Below, piece by piece: positions 33,201-40,100 of a stretch of 64,000 bases of DNA. A program made the translations under genes and the position numbers. The DNA lies in assembly GCA_017471285.1 (NCBI GenBank), contig JAFUUZ010000054.1:1-64000 (forward strand), written 5' to 3'. Position 1 is the stretch's first letter. Each line of letters opens with the position of its first letter. The DNA comes from Paludibacteraceae bacterium (GTDB lineage Bacteria > Bacteroidota > Bacteroidia > Bacteroidales > Paludibacteraceae). The notes under the pieces are model-generated. The model did not search any database. It was not told the DNA's origin and saw only the letters and a program-made list of their open reading frames with translations.

Positions 33201-35944
33201 TGCTCGGGGTGCGAGCAGGTGATAGGATCGTCGCTCTCCGTCTGTTTGCTGTCCGCCTTGAAGGGGTATCCTACGTTGTTGACCACGTCGCAGTGCTCTA
33301 CCTCTATATACGCGCGTCCGTTAGCGGTGATGATACCGTGGTCGTTGATGGTACCTCCCTCGCCCTGGTAGTCCGCTATGTTGTTACGGATGACGCAGTT
33401 GACCATCTTCAGCTCCGCGTAGCATACCGTGCCGTCGGCGTGCTTGTGCTCGCCGTTGACATAGACAGCGGCACCCTTAGGCGAAGAGCAGTTGGTGATA
33501 ACGCAGTTACGCAGCTGGTTGCCCGTCATGTCGATGCGCTTCTCCGGATCGATAGAGACATTATTGACGAGCACGCCGCCTCCCGCAGGAGCGGAATGGC
33601 TGTAGAGGATATTATGGGTGTTGGCATCGGCGAGGGTGAAGCCGTCCACTATGGCATGCTCCACGTTCACCATGGCTATCACGTGTGCGGAGTTGTTCTC
33701 ATATCCTCTCGTGCCGCCGATACCGGTGACGTTAGCCGTGATGGTAGTGACATAGTCCCGCGGGTTGCGGGTACCGGTGTCGGTGCCTTCCAGCCTCGTA
33801 GGATAGCCGCCGTACAGACGCATATGGCTCTCTACGCGTACCGCCGCCGTGCGGATGTTCTTATCCAGATAGTTACCCGGTCCGGCGGTATTGATCGTTC
33901 CTTCTTTGACCAGAATCTGGACATAGTTAAACGTCGTGTATTCCGTTGTAAGGAAGCCGTTTGCATCCAGTTTCGGCATCTTATAATGGTGGGTGCCTCC
34001 CGGATCGTCCACCAGATACTGGCGGAAGAACTGGATTGCCTCGCCGATATCGCGGAGAGGGTGATCCCAGGAATAGCCTTCCTTTGTCTGGTACACAAAC
34101 TTTCCGTCACCGTCAAACACACCCTTTCGCTCCGGGTCGATAAAGATAGTAGGTATCTTGTCTCCTCCCTTTCTGCCCTCTGTTCCTTGCGGCGGTATGA
34201 GCGCATAGGTAGTAGGGTCCGAGCGGCGCACGAGCGCGCCCAGAGTAGATACCGGTCGGAAGGGGTTGGTGACTACACCATAGTCCGTATGGGCATGAAG
34301 AATCCATTCGGAGACCCCCTGGATAGCGTCCGTGACCTGGACACCCTTCTGGTCCAGCGCCGAATAGGAGGTCAGGTGCCAGATACGGGGACCCGGGATG
34401 GAGTCTAATTTATCTTCCGCCACCAGTTTCTTGAATACGCCGGCGCCCGGCAGGGTATCTACAGCCCAGTTATCGGGGTTAACCGTAGGAGAGAAGAAAC
34501 AGGGGAAGTTGTTCGACGAACCCTGAACAGGCAGGTTATGTTTGTCCAGCGAGAAGACGACCTCTTTCTGAACACCCGTCCAGTCGGATATATCGTGGTT
34601 CATAAACGCCGTATGATAGACGAAGATCTTATGTCCCGTCGTATCTGCTACCTGTCGCACGGAAGCGAACTGGATATCATTGTTCGTCGCGCATTTGTTG
34701 CCCCAGAAGACGGAGTTGTATATCATACCGCAATCGCGTATATAGATACCGCCTGATCGTCCGTGGCGGCGGCCGTAATAGGTGGCATCGGGACCGATAC
34801 AGTTGTTCGCCGTGACGGTACAGTGGTTGATGACGCCCCCTTCGGCGAGATAGATACCTCCTGCTTCCGCTGCGGCAGTATTGTTATTGATCACGCAGGC
34901 GGTAGCGAAAGGCGAATAGAAGCTGATACCCCTATCCACAGGATATTCGCTCGGTATATGGCCGATCACCAATCCTCCTCCGCATCGCGCGGCGCAGTTG
35001 GTGATATGGCTGTGTCCCACCGAGCCTTCATAGTCGATACATGCGCCTCCTCCGTATCCCTGTACGACACCTACACCCGGCGACTGGCAGGTATGGATAT
35101 AGCAGAACTCCACCACGCCGCCGCCGTCCAGATAGACACCGCCTCCGCGCATCGTAGCGTTACATTTCTCCACCGTACAGTTGCGCAGCTCGGAGTTTCC
35201 GACCATATAGACACCACCGCCGTACGCCGTATGCTCGCGGATGGTGGTACTACGGGACGAAGCGTTACCGTTCCGGATCACGCAGCCGTCCAGCGACGCC
35301 GGACTATCCAGAGGCTTGAAATGCGAAGCCACGCTGTCGTTAGAAGTCTCGTATTTGCCGTTTGTAGCGAACCATACCACGTGGTAGGAGCTGGCGGGGA
35401 AGGTGACGTTATACCGTCCGCGGATACTGTCGTAGGCAAAAACGACCGGACTGGGCGAGTGGTTGCCGTCCAGGATAGTCTTGTACTTCAGATCCCACTG
35501 TGCAGCTATATCTTCGGCAGAGATCGTACCTCCGTCCATTCTCGCCCAGTTATCTTTCACCAGTTTGTTGTTCACCATCTGGCGGAGGGAAGGATGGCTC
35601 TCGGGCGAGGTAGGATTAAAGCCGCCATAGACATGGATACCTCCGTATATCTTAAACGCCGTATGGAGCATCGATCCGCCCGCCGCCTCGGTGGACTCGG
35701 TAGGCGAATAGGTGCCGGCGGCAATATAGACCGAGCCGGATTGAAGGTTATTGGCATGGAGGTAATCGCGCAGGTCGTTGATAGCGTCCTGTACCCTGTT
35801 TTTAGCCGTAGCCCACGAGCGCCCGTCGTTGCTGAAATCGCCGTCCGCGCGCACGTACCGTATAGTATCCGTCTGCGCATACGCACTCACGCACGCGCAT
35901 ACGCTCATCATTATTAATAATAATATGTTAGATTTCGTTTTCAA
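21209..35944 (-). CDS. Giant (4,911-residue) secreted beta-helix protein, probable fimbria-associated adhesin
   Basis: TTG start: a TAA lies two codons upstream and MKTKSNILLLIMMSVCACVSAYA is a signal peptide. The protein is built of right-handed parallel beta-helix blocks with GGG(V/I)Y and (L/I)(R/K)NCx(I/V) turns. Several blocks open with a DUF1565-like head: YVRADGDFSNDGRSWATA (residue 29), IYVTPNGAGKRDGSSWANA (about 1115), then near 2147, 2630, 3470 and 3976. Residues about 1435-1700 (30.8-31.7 kb) are a more AT-rich insert resembling a carbohydrate-binding module. The C-terminal 60 residues (RITVYSASGKLIHQAVASG, NGYIVKV) match a type IX sorting domain. It is last in the fimbrial operon and may be a tip or surface adhesin. 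Frame is intact over 14.7 kb. Confidence 0.9.
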   Translation of the reverse strand: MKTKSNILLLIMMSVCACVSAYAQTDTIRYVRADGDFSNDGRSWATAKNRVQDAINDLRDYLHANNLQSGSVYIAAGTYSPTESTEAAGGSMLHTAFKIYGGIHVYGGFNPTSPESHPSLRQMVNNKLVKDNWARMDGGTISAEDIAAQWDLKYKTILDGNHSPSPVVFAYDSIRGRYNVTFPASSYHVVWFATNGKYETSNDSVASHFKPLDSPASLDGCVIRNGNASSRSTTIREHTAYGGGVYMVGNSELRNCTVEKCNATMRGGGVYLDGGGVVEFCYIHTCQSPGVGVVQGYGGGACIDYEGSVGHSHITNCAARCGGGLVIGHIPSEYPVDRGISFYSPFATACVINNNTAAAEAGGIYLAEGGVINHCTVTANNCIGPDATYYGRRHGRSGGIYIRDCGMIYNSVFWGNKCATNNDIQFASVRQVADTTGHKIFVYHTAFMNHDISDWTGVQKEVVFSLDKHNLPVQGSSNNFPCFFSPTVNPDNWAVDTLPGAGVFKKLVAEDKLDSIPGPRIWHLTSYSALDQKGVQVTDAIQGVSEWILHAHTDYGVVTNPFRPVSTLGALVRRSDPTTYALIPPQGTEGRKGGDKIPTIFIDPERKGVFDGDGKFVYQTKEGYSWDHPLRDIGEAIQFFRQYLVDDPGGTHHYKMPKLDANGFLTTEYTTFNYVQILVKEGTINTAGPGNYLDKNIRTAAVRVESHMRLYGGYPTRLEGTDTGTRNPRDYVTTITANVTGIGGTRGYENNSAHVIAMVNVEHAIVDGFTLADANTHNILYSHSAPAGGGVLVNNVSIDPEKRIDMTGNQLRNCVITNCSSPKGAAVYVNGEHKHADGTVCYAELKMVNCVIRNNIADYQGEGGTINDHGIITANGRAYIEVEHCDVVNNVGYPFKADSKQTESDDPITCSHPEHSYHSFHGFIRVNNSLIFCNGDRPLDNRGNLGTTAMVMSVFPDGQRYVFGEYNMFDADLRLQVDSADKVCPRGFFDPAFSYTVPADFLPAGSSFGSSLNASLPSEKNNQAIFTRTDNTASTYPGFVNPSRNVGNSTNGDKPLYGGIVSYAPLTTNPCVNAANASYYTAVDNYDRTDNNVRSFGGDPDIGAIENTDLPLSGSVIYVTPNGAGKRDGSSWANAIAGNTVYVLNDIAGPALADGDQIDPEATCNRVLDSEGNPRLTTDSLYCGGWGKVWIAGKTATGKRSLTRQIHTVEKKIYIGGDNDGDEIPIGEPTDTEISNSEILSTETPSDFTPGYEYDTRYPYGEISGASRSFWRANPYHSGTDWNDAAGYTKEQLPQFINACNENGWINNARSERYVGGLQYAVEKASAANKTAHENTVQVWVGAGKYTDYKGYVMRDSVTVMGGFPAGKYDAPGLSERQALMSDVVSIPKSKPATDFEATDYETILQLSDVNPKQDNTHLNSEAVKYWDDDYTSEEIGDIETTQIEEVTITHPFRWIASATEVSSDYIRYPDMYMAGKAGDNVFSDRHKCDKNGNTANNITMSADEVFGGYTWASGTKVVYQYFGSPWKKTDMGNNQSWELCYQDVSGNVNYSSFGFNSSRDVLNTEGYTIDSDPRGMALSGYMSTMSAWQTMKNVPAGSYKLVIDLGAYYESYPTENNTGITFYIIASNGDTLAEQPVFCNSDKLLRYEFTFVQPTIGDLTIRMMSAPGTKHATPSNDANKRKVSMSNVHLYVEGSYEYVEEPVINDTIIASQAVVSSLSSTYTKVEANHRITLRKRVLTMPDICVPTYGAGSVGDPSVDNRGKYGDDLAHTDRVFGSTKEQRTAATSAKQEDPQYVEYNEANWDGFTIRHGFLADENMAHGGGAGVNMYEGGHLRNCLVVDNFAYCGRVKGGGMFCDGATSTIEGCFVLNNTSSKGTNNTQDQIFAGGLFMYEGTCFNSLFANNYSYGSSGGLGFCVGRFYNNTVAYNTATLKESSKISGGAVSLATASNPNLFVANTIIFGNNGVAIRDRNTGYQNVNPFLHCYIQSEETQPNDATKKNVTNWTESNTNNYGIGNTFLNGVAPSAANTPFAADFDEEGNYVEGRAASLNDFRLRDDFYIADQAVCVNHGTEEFAVEFKQALTYKGKTESDINNSFVYKSVAAAKLPNNDVAFAKRVQDCQVDMGAYEFNAAYSIKPDTTTHPGQAIFYVMFDSPGGDASADSPANAACAQKLQQVLDAAGRYKHKLMTDPAYNLVDPDPKAEHPDKSWTVEVWLEGDNTNCTLSELYAAWYTPTRSTKHDITSIEDNPLDYSFIVPHGVQVKGGYTSQFYHYEDAAGNEVEAGTPGATVVDERDPLSYRSVLSGKITSNTGAEGNCYHVVTFTNDLFGLDEKKMDEGDQLAAFSSLSDAEDHRAVLDGLFIEDGYADSPDDEDRIGAGAIVTGYAHIRNCVVKNNTAGNYGGGLYLKPQALVSGTIIKKNTADVGGGVYIEAPAGAVADSLAHIFTTTICENSANTTAGGMWFYETNARVNSSVLWHNKANDFANVSGTFTRANDNTDYPFIYCGVESRRLEGLGNIELSPSETEGVRWDQEDPFRAILYYPIEMSSTLSRSGMTYREWTNARTKYPTLETADIAGICRTQWEIRGINRGYSWTDTLVVKNNDFIEMGARALNKNFEVDVDETYIMRRLYVMHTDLLNSEAARALQDNTNTDAVSKMYRQMGSCTLNPFHRLGDAFDYIIAARKADSAKYRNARFEVYVEKGTYYPYHNAYGEQDEVRTNTFLIPEGTTVIGGINSQKPGHNYGQAGYIDKFTGTKLGDGSNVTVNVKKADNTTATYTINYALADSIRMRNENHRSMSDYNLNSVIEPWELERQTILSGNVVSGEDFTHVYHVVTVHADAAKIGPQPLRYKKADPNADWESGKRIFSDSIPMNKPEEFYQECDLSVSARTIILDGVTITGGYANQVDTADINRHKYHAKTYFRGGGIFVDGNWTESFETGHAIPNVTDPAKHNIPIIVRNCMFTDNMAGNGGAIYSNGNIHVYSSHFTQNYSQGPMAPEDTLYIPWSAGGCIAANSYCGIVNVLFDNNEARRGLYPITVKGPDEIPNADARQGFGGVLSIAENAKLRAANCHFMRNKAVAYSAVYNFKPNNEYANADDKQYVFNSIFWGNEVFDVTGLDKLPYKEKPSQAAIDSFEIKYKPSRAGVFHYDGDEWDKYEKLYQEYDSLYRLYTTPTDDPHYLNTSTGYPDTFNINVINKLTELRAQGDKIEGLYFCSYRRTYGPSSMRPDKEGYLLTQAEQRAYKDPRGLKVPLKPNAAGDKVEDYDNLFSYVKGNNNVLINRVNTAADGPNFKQPSFVAGVDGYMQNADWLLTRINLTTDQGWGHLKQTVTRPILHYITKYTGAEPFETREAALLAAKAENSDATDHDVYPVQGAPTASFDGVEQPDTAMFNFLAARTVARFGDTITPYIPVGSDQYMTYSRTSGEETVSGEMYRISPNPRLRVEDVYIDMGVYEYQYVQLDLNGNEVDTMWVATTQKGLKHDGLTWETPTTDLQSAIDILMSSHNNHDKYVCFLGDPDQSIAPTDVIDNRRAFVLTSNAIAPLLPDSAFADTDYAVKSISFLGGYSYDVKDAPRDPQANPTTIEMLNIGHQSQLNQLFVINDMTRIQLQANWMGEMTTRDKVAIPVLFDGITFINPYSVKDQEADAGTDIGGMVNMRGGAAIYYRWQRLYETQDEGGEGVFTPNFNKALRPDSAEVDGKKIALPKLTISNCIFKDNGARTDDKKARSSAVRIDQGGGSSLIVNSLFHSNAGAPVYAKRYDVVTGENDLATVPNDVVVMNSTFALNDGHITLLSDSSRVHNSLIWLDDLANDTLTQLEFYADRWDKNTNKSKIGIDNRMTRNAVWGCFVDGDDTYHNDNLVSLNSDVFEGPCFMDPKINAATAEERRARDFHLNPGIRTMNLADTTLYRKHVFYRIYPDTCDATDGKFWRRSNGFKSVPVYRMANDSDLAAKPRVYGEGMERGAYECLAVLQRVLYVQPDMPAATAGDGSSWLSPFGQGQLQNAIDAAALYTYLNKEVGNPETRKSYVFVKGSYEATDEYHIVARDGVNVYGSIPAGFNDTAWLDTVAKQYTNEGCRHYVNYVRAKVTGVASPNATPTRIASVSTAGGAEYETGFLLDGFVITNPKKTLTESPVVLDKEHAAVRNCIFTDNKTDGVPVADIQKGLVYNSLFYADTAAIVVRLGEHGLALNNTVLTAQTTDTPIDLSLTTADASVNNIAGHTSDLHCFAPYLTDGNVYTLPPYQTANIPLAYQLHERSKEINAGVEMDNLPAAFDSYKTDSTVCFGLDRDILGNPRRITTVDRGALETWRIEPKTVMEITARTEVIRTAEEIGTAHAEHRLTTAFTSHYGGHQYPHPGSVVYLMDSSAITMQYKEEDFIDFNGDSIILRPGYMLLKPGSSFYGNGHTVQLNYLAAEKRFVNQRYSMTALPYGYSVANVIATTYTPSSDMLVQTLNPLPTRWYLYSGAARSEKDYTFRTDNSSLWLPVDTLNRTATQGYLMDFGDTQDTLLRFTAFAPAIGQYVYTEDADDKYVFLTQYDYRIAGTGNDLNFTRQEDMGWNMKGLPWLVSNYRTDTILEGETYLRQMYIPHVFYQMDGAGNYLTSGDQMYTSRSWDKGATMAMGNAFFTQTATTKKKETLVFHLPYYDRNEKASRPILRMVSRPATPTPSPMPAHAPVSTSLEGRSGGVSVLSDFLTAIPDAAARKDVRYNYGRDGIKWSTNTATPQLYMMDAARTSRISLLGAAPTEVDIPLGVYIPNLTPTLSSGEGASPLRGDGREVSFSLPEKEAFAGYEYVWLIDYRLNRFTNLQEEDYTVELEPGETNDRFAFRIGGFPKTDKDGARQYVVYSYEGSLFVRGLVAGDRITVYSASGKLIHQAVASGYEYTTPLTYQNGYIVKVNDRAHKVLNLAR
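21596..21676. repeat. REP-like element inserted in frame in the giant gene
   Basis: CTCTCCCGTCTCCCCTCAAG, then GGGAGAAGCCCCCTCTCCTG and AGGAGAGGGTTGGGGTGAGG. On the coding strand it reads NLTPTLSSGEGASPLRGDG, the typical translation of a dispersed REP/MITE-like palindrome. A shorter relative (CCTCCCCTCAAGGGAGGTGG) lies at about 21889-21908 and a third at 58291-58330. Confidence 0.65.
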
Positions 35945-35953
35945 TGCTTAACT

Positions 35954-36008
35954 TTTAGCTGTCGTTTAGCTGTCATTTAGCTGTCGTTTAGCTGTCGTTT
36001 AGCTGTTC
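35954..36008. repeat. Five 11-bp tandem repeats in the leader of the giant gene
   Basis: TTTAGCTGTCG is repeated five times (35954, 35965, 35976, 35987, 35998) with one or two changes. The array ends 10 bases before the TTG start codon and fills most of the 80-base spacer. Confidence 0.85.
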
Positions 36009-36024
36009 AGAACCGATTTTGACC

Positions 36025-37101
36025 TTATGGTGTCGTCCTCGTTTCGGACTTATCCTCTAGCGGCTGGTTAAAATTAAACACGCCGCGGATCCATGGTACA
36101 AACACATCGCTTGTGTTCACCTGTTGCTTCAGCGTCAGGTAATACTGCGCCTCCGCCTCTGTGCTCCCGTTCGTTCCCATACGCAACTGAAGCGGGAAAT
36201 AATTGGGGTCTCCCTCTACGGTATAAGGGATGGTATAAAAATAGGTTCTGCCTTCCCACCATAGTCCCTCGTCTCCCGGCGAGACGATATCCGGGATGTC
36301 ATATCCGGATGAGGGCAGGGCGGGGAGGGTATTCCGCATCGGCTTGAAGCAGTACGCCCAGCCGTTGAAGAGGCGCCGCGCCTCCATGTAGGTCAGTCTG
36401 ACCGCCTGGGAAGGATCGGCGGTATTGATACGCTTATCCTCCGCCACAGACCATTGGATATCCACCTTGGACGCTATATGATATAGCATTAGATCCAGAT
36501 TGACCACATACTGGACGCTGTTGTCGAACGCGCCGTAGTATTGTCCGCCAACCTCGTAGTTATACGGCGTGGTATAGATGTTATGCAAGTTATCCTGTAT
36601 CTCCTGTGAAGAGACATCTATTTTCAAATCCAATACATCGTCCAGGGTTACGATTGAACCCAACGACTCGCTGAATTTAGTCAGCAGCGGTACCGGCGAA
36701 GCAATCGCATAGGTCCGCCCCTGTACATTATTGCCGACGAGCATGATATTCATCCGCTTCGTGACGCTATATATCGAGTCGCCCTCCGACATGAGTGGGC
36801 CAGTATATCTCGTTGCTTTCCAGTCATCGTCCTGAAGTCTCCATTCCTCTTGAGCCATAATCCTCCACTCGTCTTCCTGTTTCCAAAAGACAAAGAGATA
36901 GATATAGTTAGGCAGCGCAAATCGCTCCGTCTGCCCCGGATCTCCCATTACGCGCCGCGGGCTTTGGTGCCGCACCATTGTCTCTGCGGGCAGATAGATA
37001 GTGAACGGTATCTCCCTCTTCATCGGCTCCTCGCGCTCGCATGCAATGCACACAAGCATCAATACGAATAAAATAATATGATAAATCTTCTTTGTCCTCA
37101 T
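36025..37101 (-). CDS. Fimbrial accessory lipoprotein
   Basis: 358 residues from the ATG at 37099-37101; the longer frame overlaps the upstream gene. MRTKKIYHIILFVLMLVCIAC is a lipoprotein signal with lipobox VCIAC. The body is beta-rich, with LNIMLVGNN-like and LMLYHIASKVDIQW segments reminiscent of the fimbrillin-fold proteins that make Mfa/Fim accessory and tip subunits. It starts 7 bases after the Mfa2-like gene and is followed by the giant gene. The assignment as a tip or accessory subunit (Mfa3-5 type) rests mainly on context. Confidence 0.65.
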   Translation of the reverse strand: MRTKKIYHIILFVLMLVCIACEREEPMKREIPFTIYLPAETMVRHQSPRRVMGDPGQTERFALPNYIYLFVFWKQEDEWRIMAQEEWRLQDDDWKATRYTGPLMSEGDSIYSVTKRMNIMLVGNNVQGRTYAIASPVPLLTKFSESLGSIVTLDDVLDLKIDVSSQEIQDNLHNIYTTPYNYEVGGQYYGAFDNSVQYVVNLDLMLYHIASKVDIQWSVAEDKRINTADPSQAVRLTYMEARRLFNGWAYCFKPMRNTLPALPSSGYDIPDIVSPGDEGLWWEGRTYFYTIPYTVEGDPNYFPLQLRMGTNGSTEAEAQYYLTLKQQVNTSDVFVPWIRGVFNFNQPLEDKSETRTTP

Positions 37102-37108
37102 CAAACCC

Positions 37109-38104
37109 TTAAACATCAATCTCGTGTTCGCCACCTGCCTTCCAGTCGAGCGTCACGCTTGCGCCGACGTGCGAATTAGCCAACGGCACGACCGATCCGT
37201 CCTCATGCAGCTCCACTTTGATAATCTCCAGTCTTCCCGCTAGCAAGGGATAATCGACGCTCAGCACAGTCTCCGTAACCGTATTATCCGGTTTCCGCAC
37301 ATATACCTTCAGCTGCCAGTATCCCGCCTCCTTTTTCGCCTTCGGCAGGAGAGCCGGTGCGGGAGCTGCAGCAGCGGAACGGGAGGGCAGCGACACCATT
37401 GCGTAGCACAAATCGGTCAGCCTCTCCGCGCGGATAAGAGAAGGGTTATCGTATGTGAACGCGCTATCGCGGACATCAAATCCCGTAGCGGTACCGCTGA
37501 GTACCACCTTCATATCCAGCGGGTCAATCTTCGCCGAATCCACCACCAACGCCACCGCGCTGCTCACCATATACAGGTGGACATAATAGGACTCATCCCC
37601 CTCTTGCGCCATCTGCATAGGCAGGCGCGCGGAATAGACCGCGGTGGGGTGCGAATCCAATGTATCCCCGCTAATCTGCGCAATGCGCATCGTAGCCGCA
37701 TGGTCCTCGCCCGATACGGCTATATTATGGTTATTGAGTATATTCACCAGCGCCAGATGCATATAATCCTCGCGGGGGATATAGAGTGTATAGGATTTCT
37801 GCTTGGCGTTGATAATCTCGTTCTTATGATAGCGCAGCCGGTCCAACTCATCGGTGGAAAAGAAGCTCATATCCAGGTCGTGCGCCTCCCCGGAGAAAAT
37901 AGGAGCCATCCATTGCCGCAAGGTGTCGGCAACGGGGCGCTCTTTGATGGTTTTCAGTTTCTCGTCTATCGTCATCTGGATGTCCGTGACAAGGCGCATC
38001 TCATAGTTGAGATAATAATCCTTGCCGCACACGCTCAGATCATCGTAGATCAAGTTGCAACCCGCGAAGAGCAAACCGAATAATATGAGTACCGGACGTT
38101 TCAT
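37109..38104 (-). CDS. FimB/Mfa2-family fimbrial anchor lipoprotein
   Basis: 331 residues. The signal MKRPVLILFGLLFAGC has its lipobox at C16, then NLIYDDLSVCGKDYYLNYEM. The C-x9-C spacing with DDLSxC and the following V/L-x-Y/F strand are the mark of the FimB/Mfa2 family. In Porphyromonas the Mfa2 protein anchors and limits the length of Mfa1 fimbriae on the outer membrane. It follows the Mfa1-like gene after a 63-base spacer that holds a very strong hairpin. Confidence 0.85.
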   Translation of the reverse strand: MKRPVLILFGLLFAGCNLIYDDLSVCGKDYYLNYEMRLVTDIQMTIDEKLKTIKERPVADTLRQWMAPIFSGEAHDLDMSFFSTDELDRLRYHKNEIINAKQKSYTLYIPREDYMHLALVNILNNHNIAVSGEDHAATMRIAQISGDTLDSHPTAVYSARLPMQMAQEGDESYYVHLYMVSSAVALVVDSAKIDPLDMKVVLSGTATGFDVRDSAFTYDNPSLIRAERLTDLCYAMVSLPSRSAAAAPAPALLPKAKKEAGYWQLKVYVRKPDNTVTETVLSVDYPLLAGRLEIIKVELHEDGSVVPLANSHVGASVTLDWKAGGEHEIDV

Positions 38105-38116
38105 AATCAGGCATCA

Positions 38117-38150
38117 CCCCTTCCGGGCCGCGCGAAGCGCCCCGGAAGGA
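38117..38150 (-). promoter_or_regulatory. Intercistronic hairpin between fimbrillin and anchor genes
   Basis: CCTTCCGGG (38119-38127) pairs with CCCGGAAGG (38141-38149) and GCGC with GCGC inside, closing a GAA/TTC loop. No T-run follows on the minus strand, so it is more likely a 3'-end stabiliser or processing site than a full terminator. Confidence 0.6.
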
Positions 38151-38167
38151 ATAATGCAGAAGTTTCA

Positions 38168-39922
38168 TTAGTCGATGTCCATTGTATAGGTATGACCGCT
38201 CAACCAGCTCATGTTAACCGAGAAACCGAGCTCCAGTTTCGGAGTACGGAGGTCAGGAATGGTGTTGTAAGCGTTCTTCAAACTCTTCAGATTCAGCTGA
38301 ACCGTAGTCGTATAGTCCTGCTTGAATACCTTGTTGCCCGTTTGAGTAGCTTCCGAAGAAGCCAAGTTAGCAACTATATAGAATTTGCCGCCTGCAGGGA
38401 TCAAGCAACCGTCTACACCGATGAAGTCCTCACCGGAAGTATTGGTGAACTCAACGCAGATACGTACATCTTTGTCCGTACCAGGACCGGCAGCTGTCTC
38501 GAGAACGAGAGTAGAGTTCATATCGGAATACGAAGTGGTTGCAGCCATGCCCGACTCAGTCATTACATTATCATAGATAGTGTAATTATCAGCACCTACC
38601 GGCGTGAAATCGAAACCTACGTTCTTCTGGCTACCTACGAAAATACCGGTGATAGGATAAGAAGCGTTATTGATTAATTTTCCAGTAGTAGTATAAGGAG
38701 GATTAGTAGGAGTGTTGTCCTCCAGCGTACCGGCAGCCAGCTTAACCTGTACATCCAGACGAGCTACTGCATATTGGATAGTATCTGCAATAGCTACGGC
38801 ACGCGTATTGGTGTTCACAGCACGTGAATCGGTGTGAGCTGCAAGAATAGTGCCCCATTCATTCGTGTTGTCGTACATATCCTTCTTCGAGCTGTTCGAA
38901 GTCTTGATCTGGCTGTTAGCAAAATACCACAATGCAGACGGATAGGTGAACATATGCGGCAGTGCATGGTTAGCAGCCGTGTACTCTCCCTCTGTGCAGA
39001 AACGGAAAGCAGTAGCATCCCATTTGATATGAACAGCCTCTTCCGGCAGCAGGATATTTGTCGGATAGCCCGTGAGATCAGCGTTCAGAGCAACAGCATA
39101 GTCGCCTTCCGCATCCGGACCGGTGATAGTAGCTTGAGCTGCGATAGCATCCCTCAGCTTCGTTGCCAGCGTAGTGGTCAGCGGAACGAGAGAGTTATAG
39201 AAGTCGTGCATCAGACGCTGAACACCGTTCGAAGAAAGGGTGTGCAGTTTGCTGTACTCTACAAACATAGCTGCCATAGCAGGATCGTAGGTAGTAGGAT
39301 CAGCTACATCATACTCTTTCCATGCGTGCGTACCGTCGCTTGCGTTAGCCAGCGAGTTAACATAAGCAAGCAGAGCGACTGCCTTCGCGTCACCGTGAGC
39401 GGTTGCCAGATTAGCGATGATCGGCTCCAGATCAAAGTGGTAGTCTGCCGGTTGCTTGTTGTTTGCCGTATCGGCAGCAGCCAGAGAACCAGCCTCGAAT
39501 TTGGTGCCTGATTTTGCAGACTTGGCGTAGAACAAGAACGAAGCGGTGGTCAGAGGAATAGATACATTAGAGTAAACTTTTGCATTGCTTACAGTACCTA
39601 ATGCAGAAGCTTCATTGATGTCACCCAGATGGATGTTGTCGCCCAGACGATTGTCACCTGACACAATATCAGTCTGTTTAACAAACGGAACCAGGAAAAT
39701 GCTGGTCATACCTTGGAATTGCGAACGGCCATTTTTTTGTACAGTAGTACCCGGCATGCGGTTCGGACCTGCCTTGATTTGATTCGGAAGCTCGATAGAG
39801 AACTCGGTCTTTACCTCCTCCATCTTTTTGGATTCCGGTGCATTTTGGTCGCCCTTACAGCCTGTAAAAGCGATGGCGCTTGTCAGCATCGCTGCACAAG
39901 CCAAAAATGTCATCTTTTTCAT
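38168..39922 (-). CDS. Mfa1-like major fimbrillin
   Basis: 584 residues. Lipoprotein signal MKKMTFLACAAMLTSAIAFTGC. The N-domain begins FSIELPNQIKAGPNRMPG and the C-terminal part contains KVFKQDYTTTVQLNLKSLKNAY and LRTPKLELGFSVNMSW, a pattern I associate with Mfa1-family fimbria major subunits. These are exported as lipoproteins, cleaved by an Arg/Lys protease and polymerised by donor-strand exchange (type V pili). An arginine in the N-domain before the mature strand fits such cleavage. The anchor gene follows directly. A hairpin lies 40-70 bases upstream of the start. Confidence 0.85.
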   Translation of the reverse strand: MKKMTFLACAAMLTSAIAFTGCKGDQNAPESKKMEEVKTEFSIELPNQIKAGPNRMPGTTVQKNGRSQFQGMTSIFLVPFVKQTDIVSGDNRLGDNIHLGDINEASALGTVSNAKVYSNVSIPLTTASFLFYAKSAKSGTKFEAGSLAAADTANNKQPADYHFDLEPIIANLATAHGDAKAVALLAYVNSLANASDGTHAWKEYDVADPTTYDPAMAAMFVEYSKLHTLSSNGVQRLMHDFYNSLVPLTTTLATKLRDAIAAQATITGPDAEGDYAVALNADLTGYPTNILLPEEAVHIKWDATAFRFCTEGEYTAANHALPHMFTYPSALWYFANSQIKTSNSSKKDMYDNTNEWGTILAAHTDSRAVNTNTRAVAIADTIQYAVARLDVQVKLAAGTLEDNTPTNPPYTTTGKLINNASYPITGIFVGSQKNVGFDFTPVGADNYTIYDNVMTESGMAATTSYSDMNSTLVLETAAGPGTDKDVRICVEFTNTSGEDFIGVDGCLIPAGGKFYIVANLASSEATQTGNKVFKQDYTTTVQLNLKSLKNAYNTIPDLRTPKLELGFSVNMSWLSGHTYTMDID

Positions 39923-39960
39923 GTTTAAAAAGTTTTTTTAACCATGGAACTTCGGCTTCG

Positions 39961-39991
39961 TCGAGTTGCGTAAGCGAGCTTACACCCGACT
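39961..39991 (-). promoter_or_regulatory. Hairpin in the fimbrillin 5' region
   Basis: GTAAGC/GCTTAC around GA, extended by GTCG/CGAC. It lies in the 178-base spacer between the DUF3575 gene and the fimbrillin. The rest of the spacer (39999-40100) is AT-rich with TTAATAAA/GTTAATTA repeats; no clear promoter is seen. Confidence 0.5.
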
Positions 39992-40100
39992 TGCACGAAC
40001 TTTCATAATTTTTGTTAATAAATTTAGTTAATTTGGTTAATAAATAAAGTTAATTAATGTTTTTTTTGTTTCTGTTTTGTGTTAATAATATTTTTTGTGG

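Noticed and set aside
32324..34408. Long plus-strand open frames (288 and 405 codons) opposite the giant gene
   Set aside because: They mirror the codon pattern of an intact 4,911-codon gene with signal peptide and clear domain repeats; their translations show no domain-like patterns.
21209..35944. Chimeric assembly as the cause of the very long ORF
   Set aside because: The frame is intact for 4,911 codons, with a signal peptide at one end, a sorting-like domain at the other and the same block style throughout. Long reads would still be the final check.
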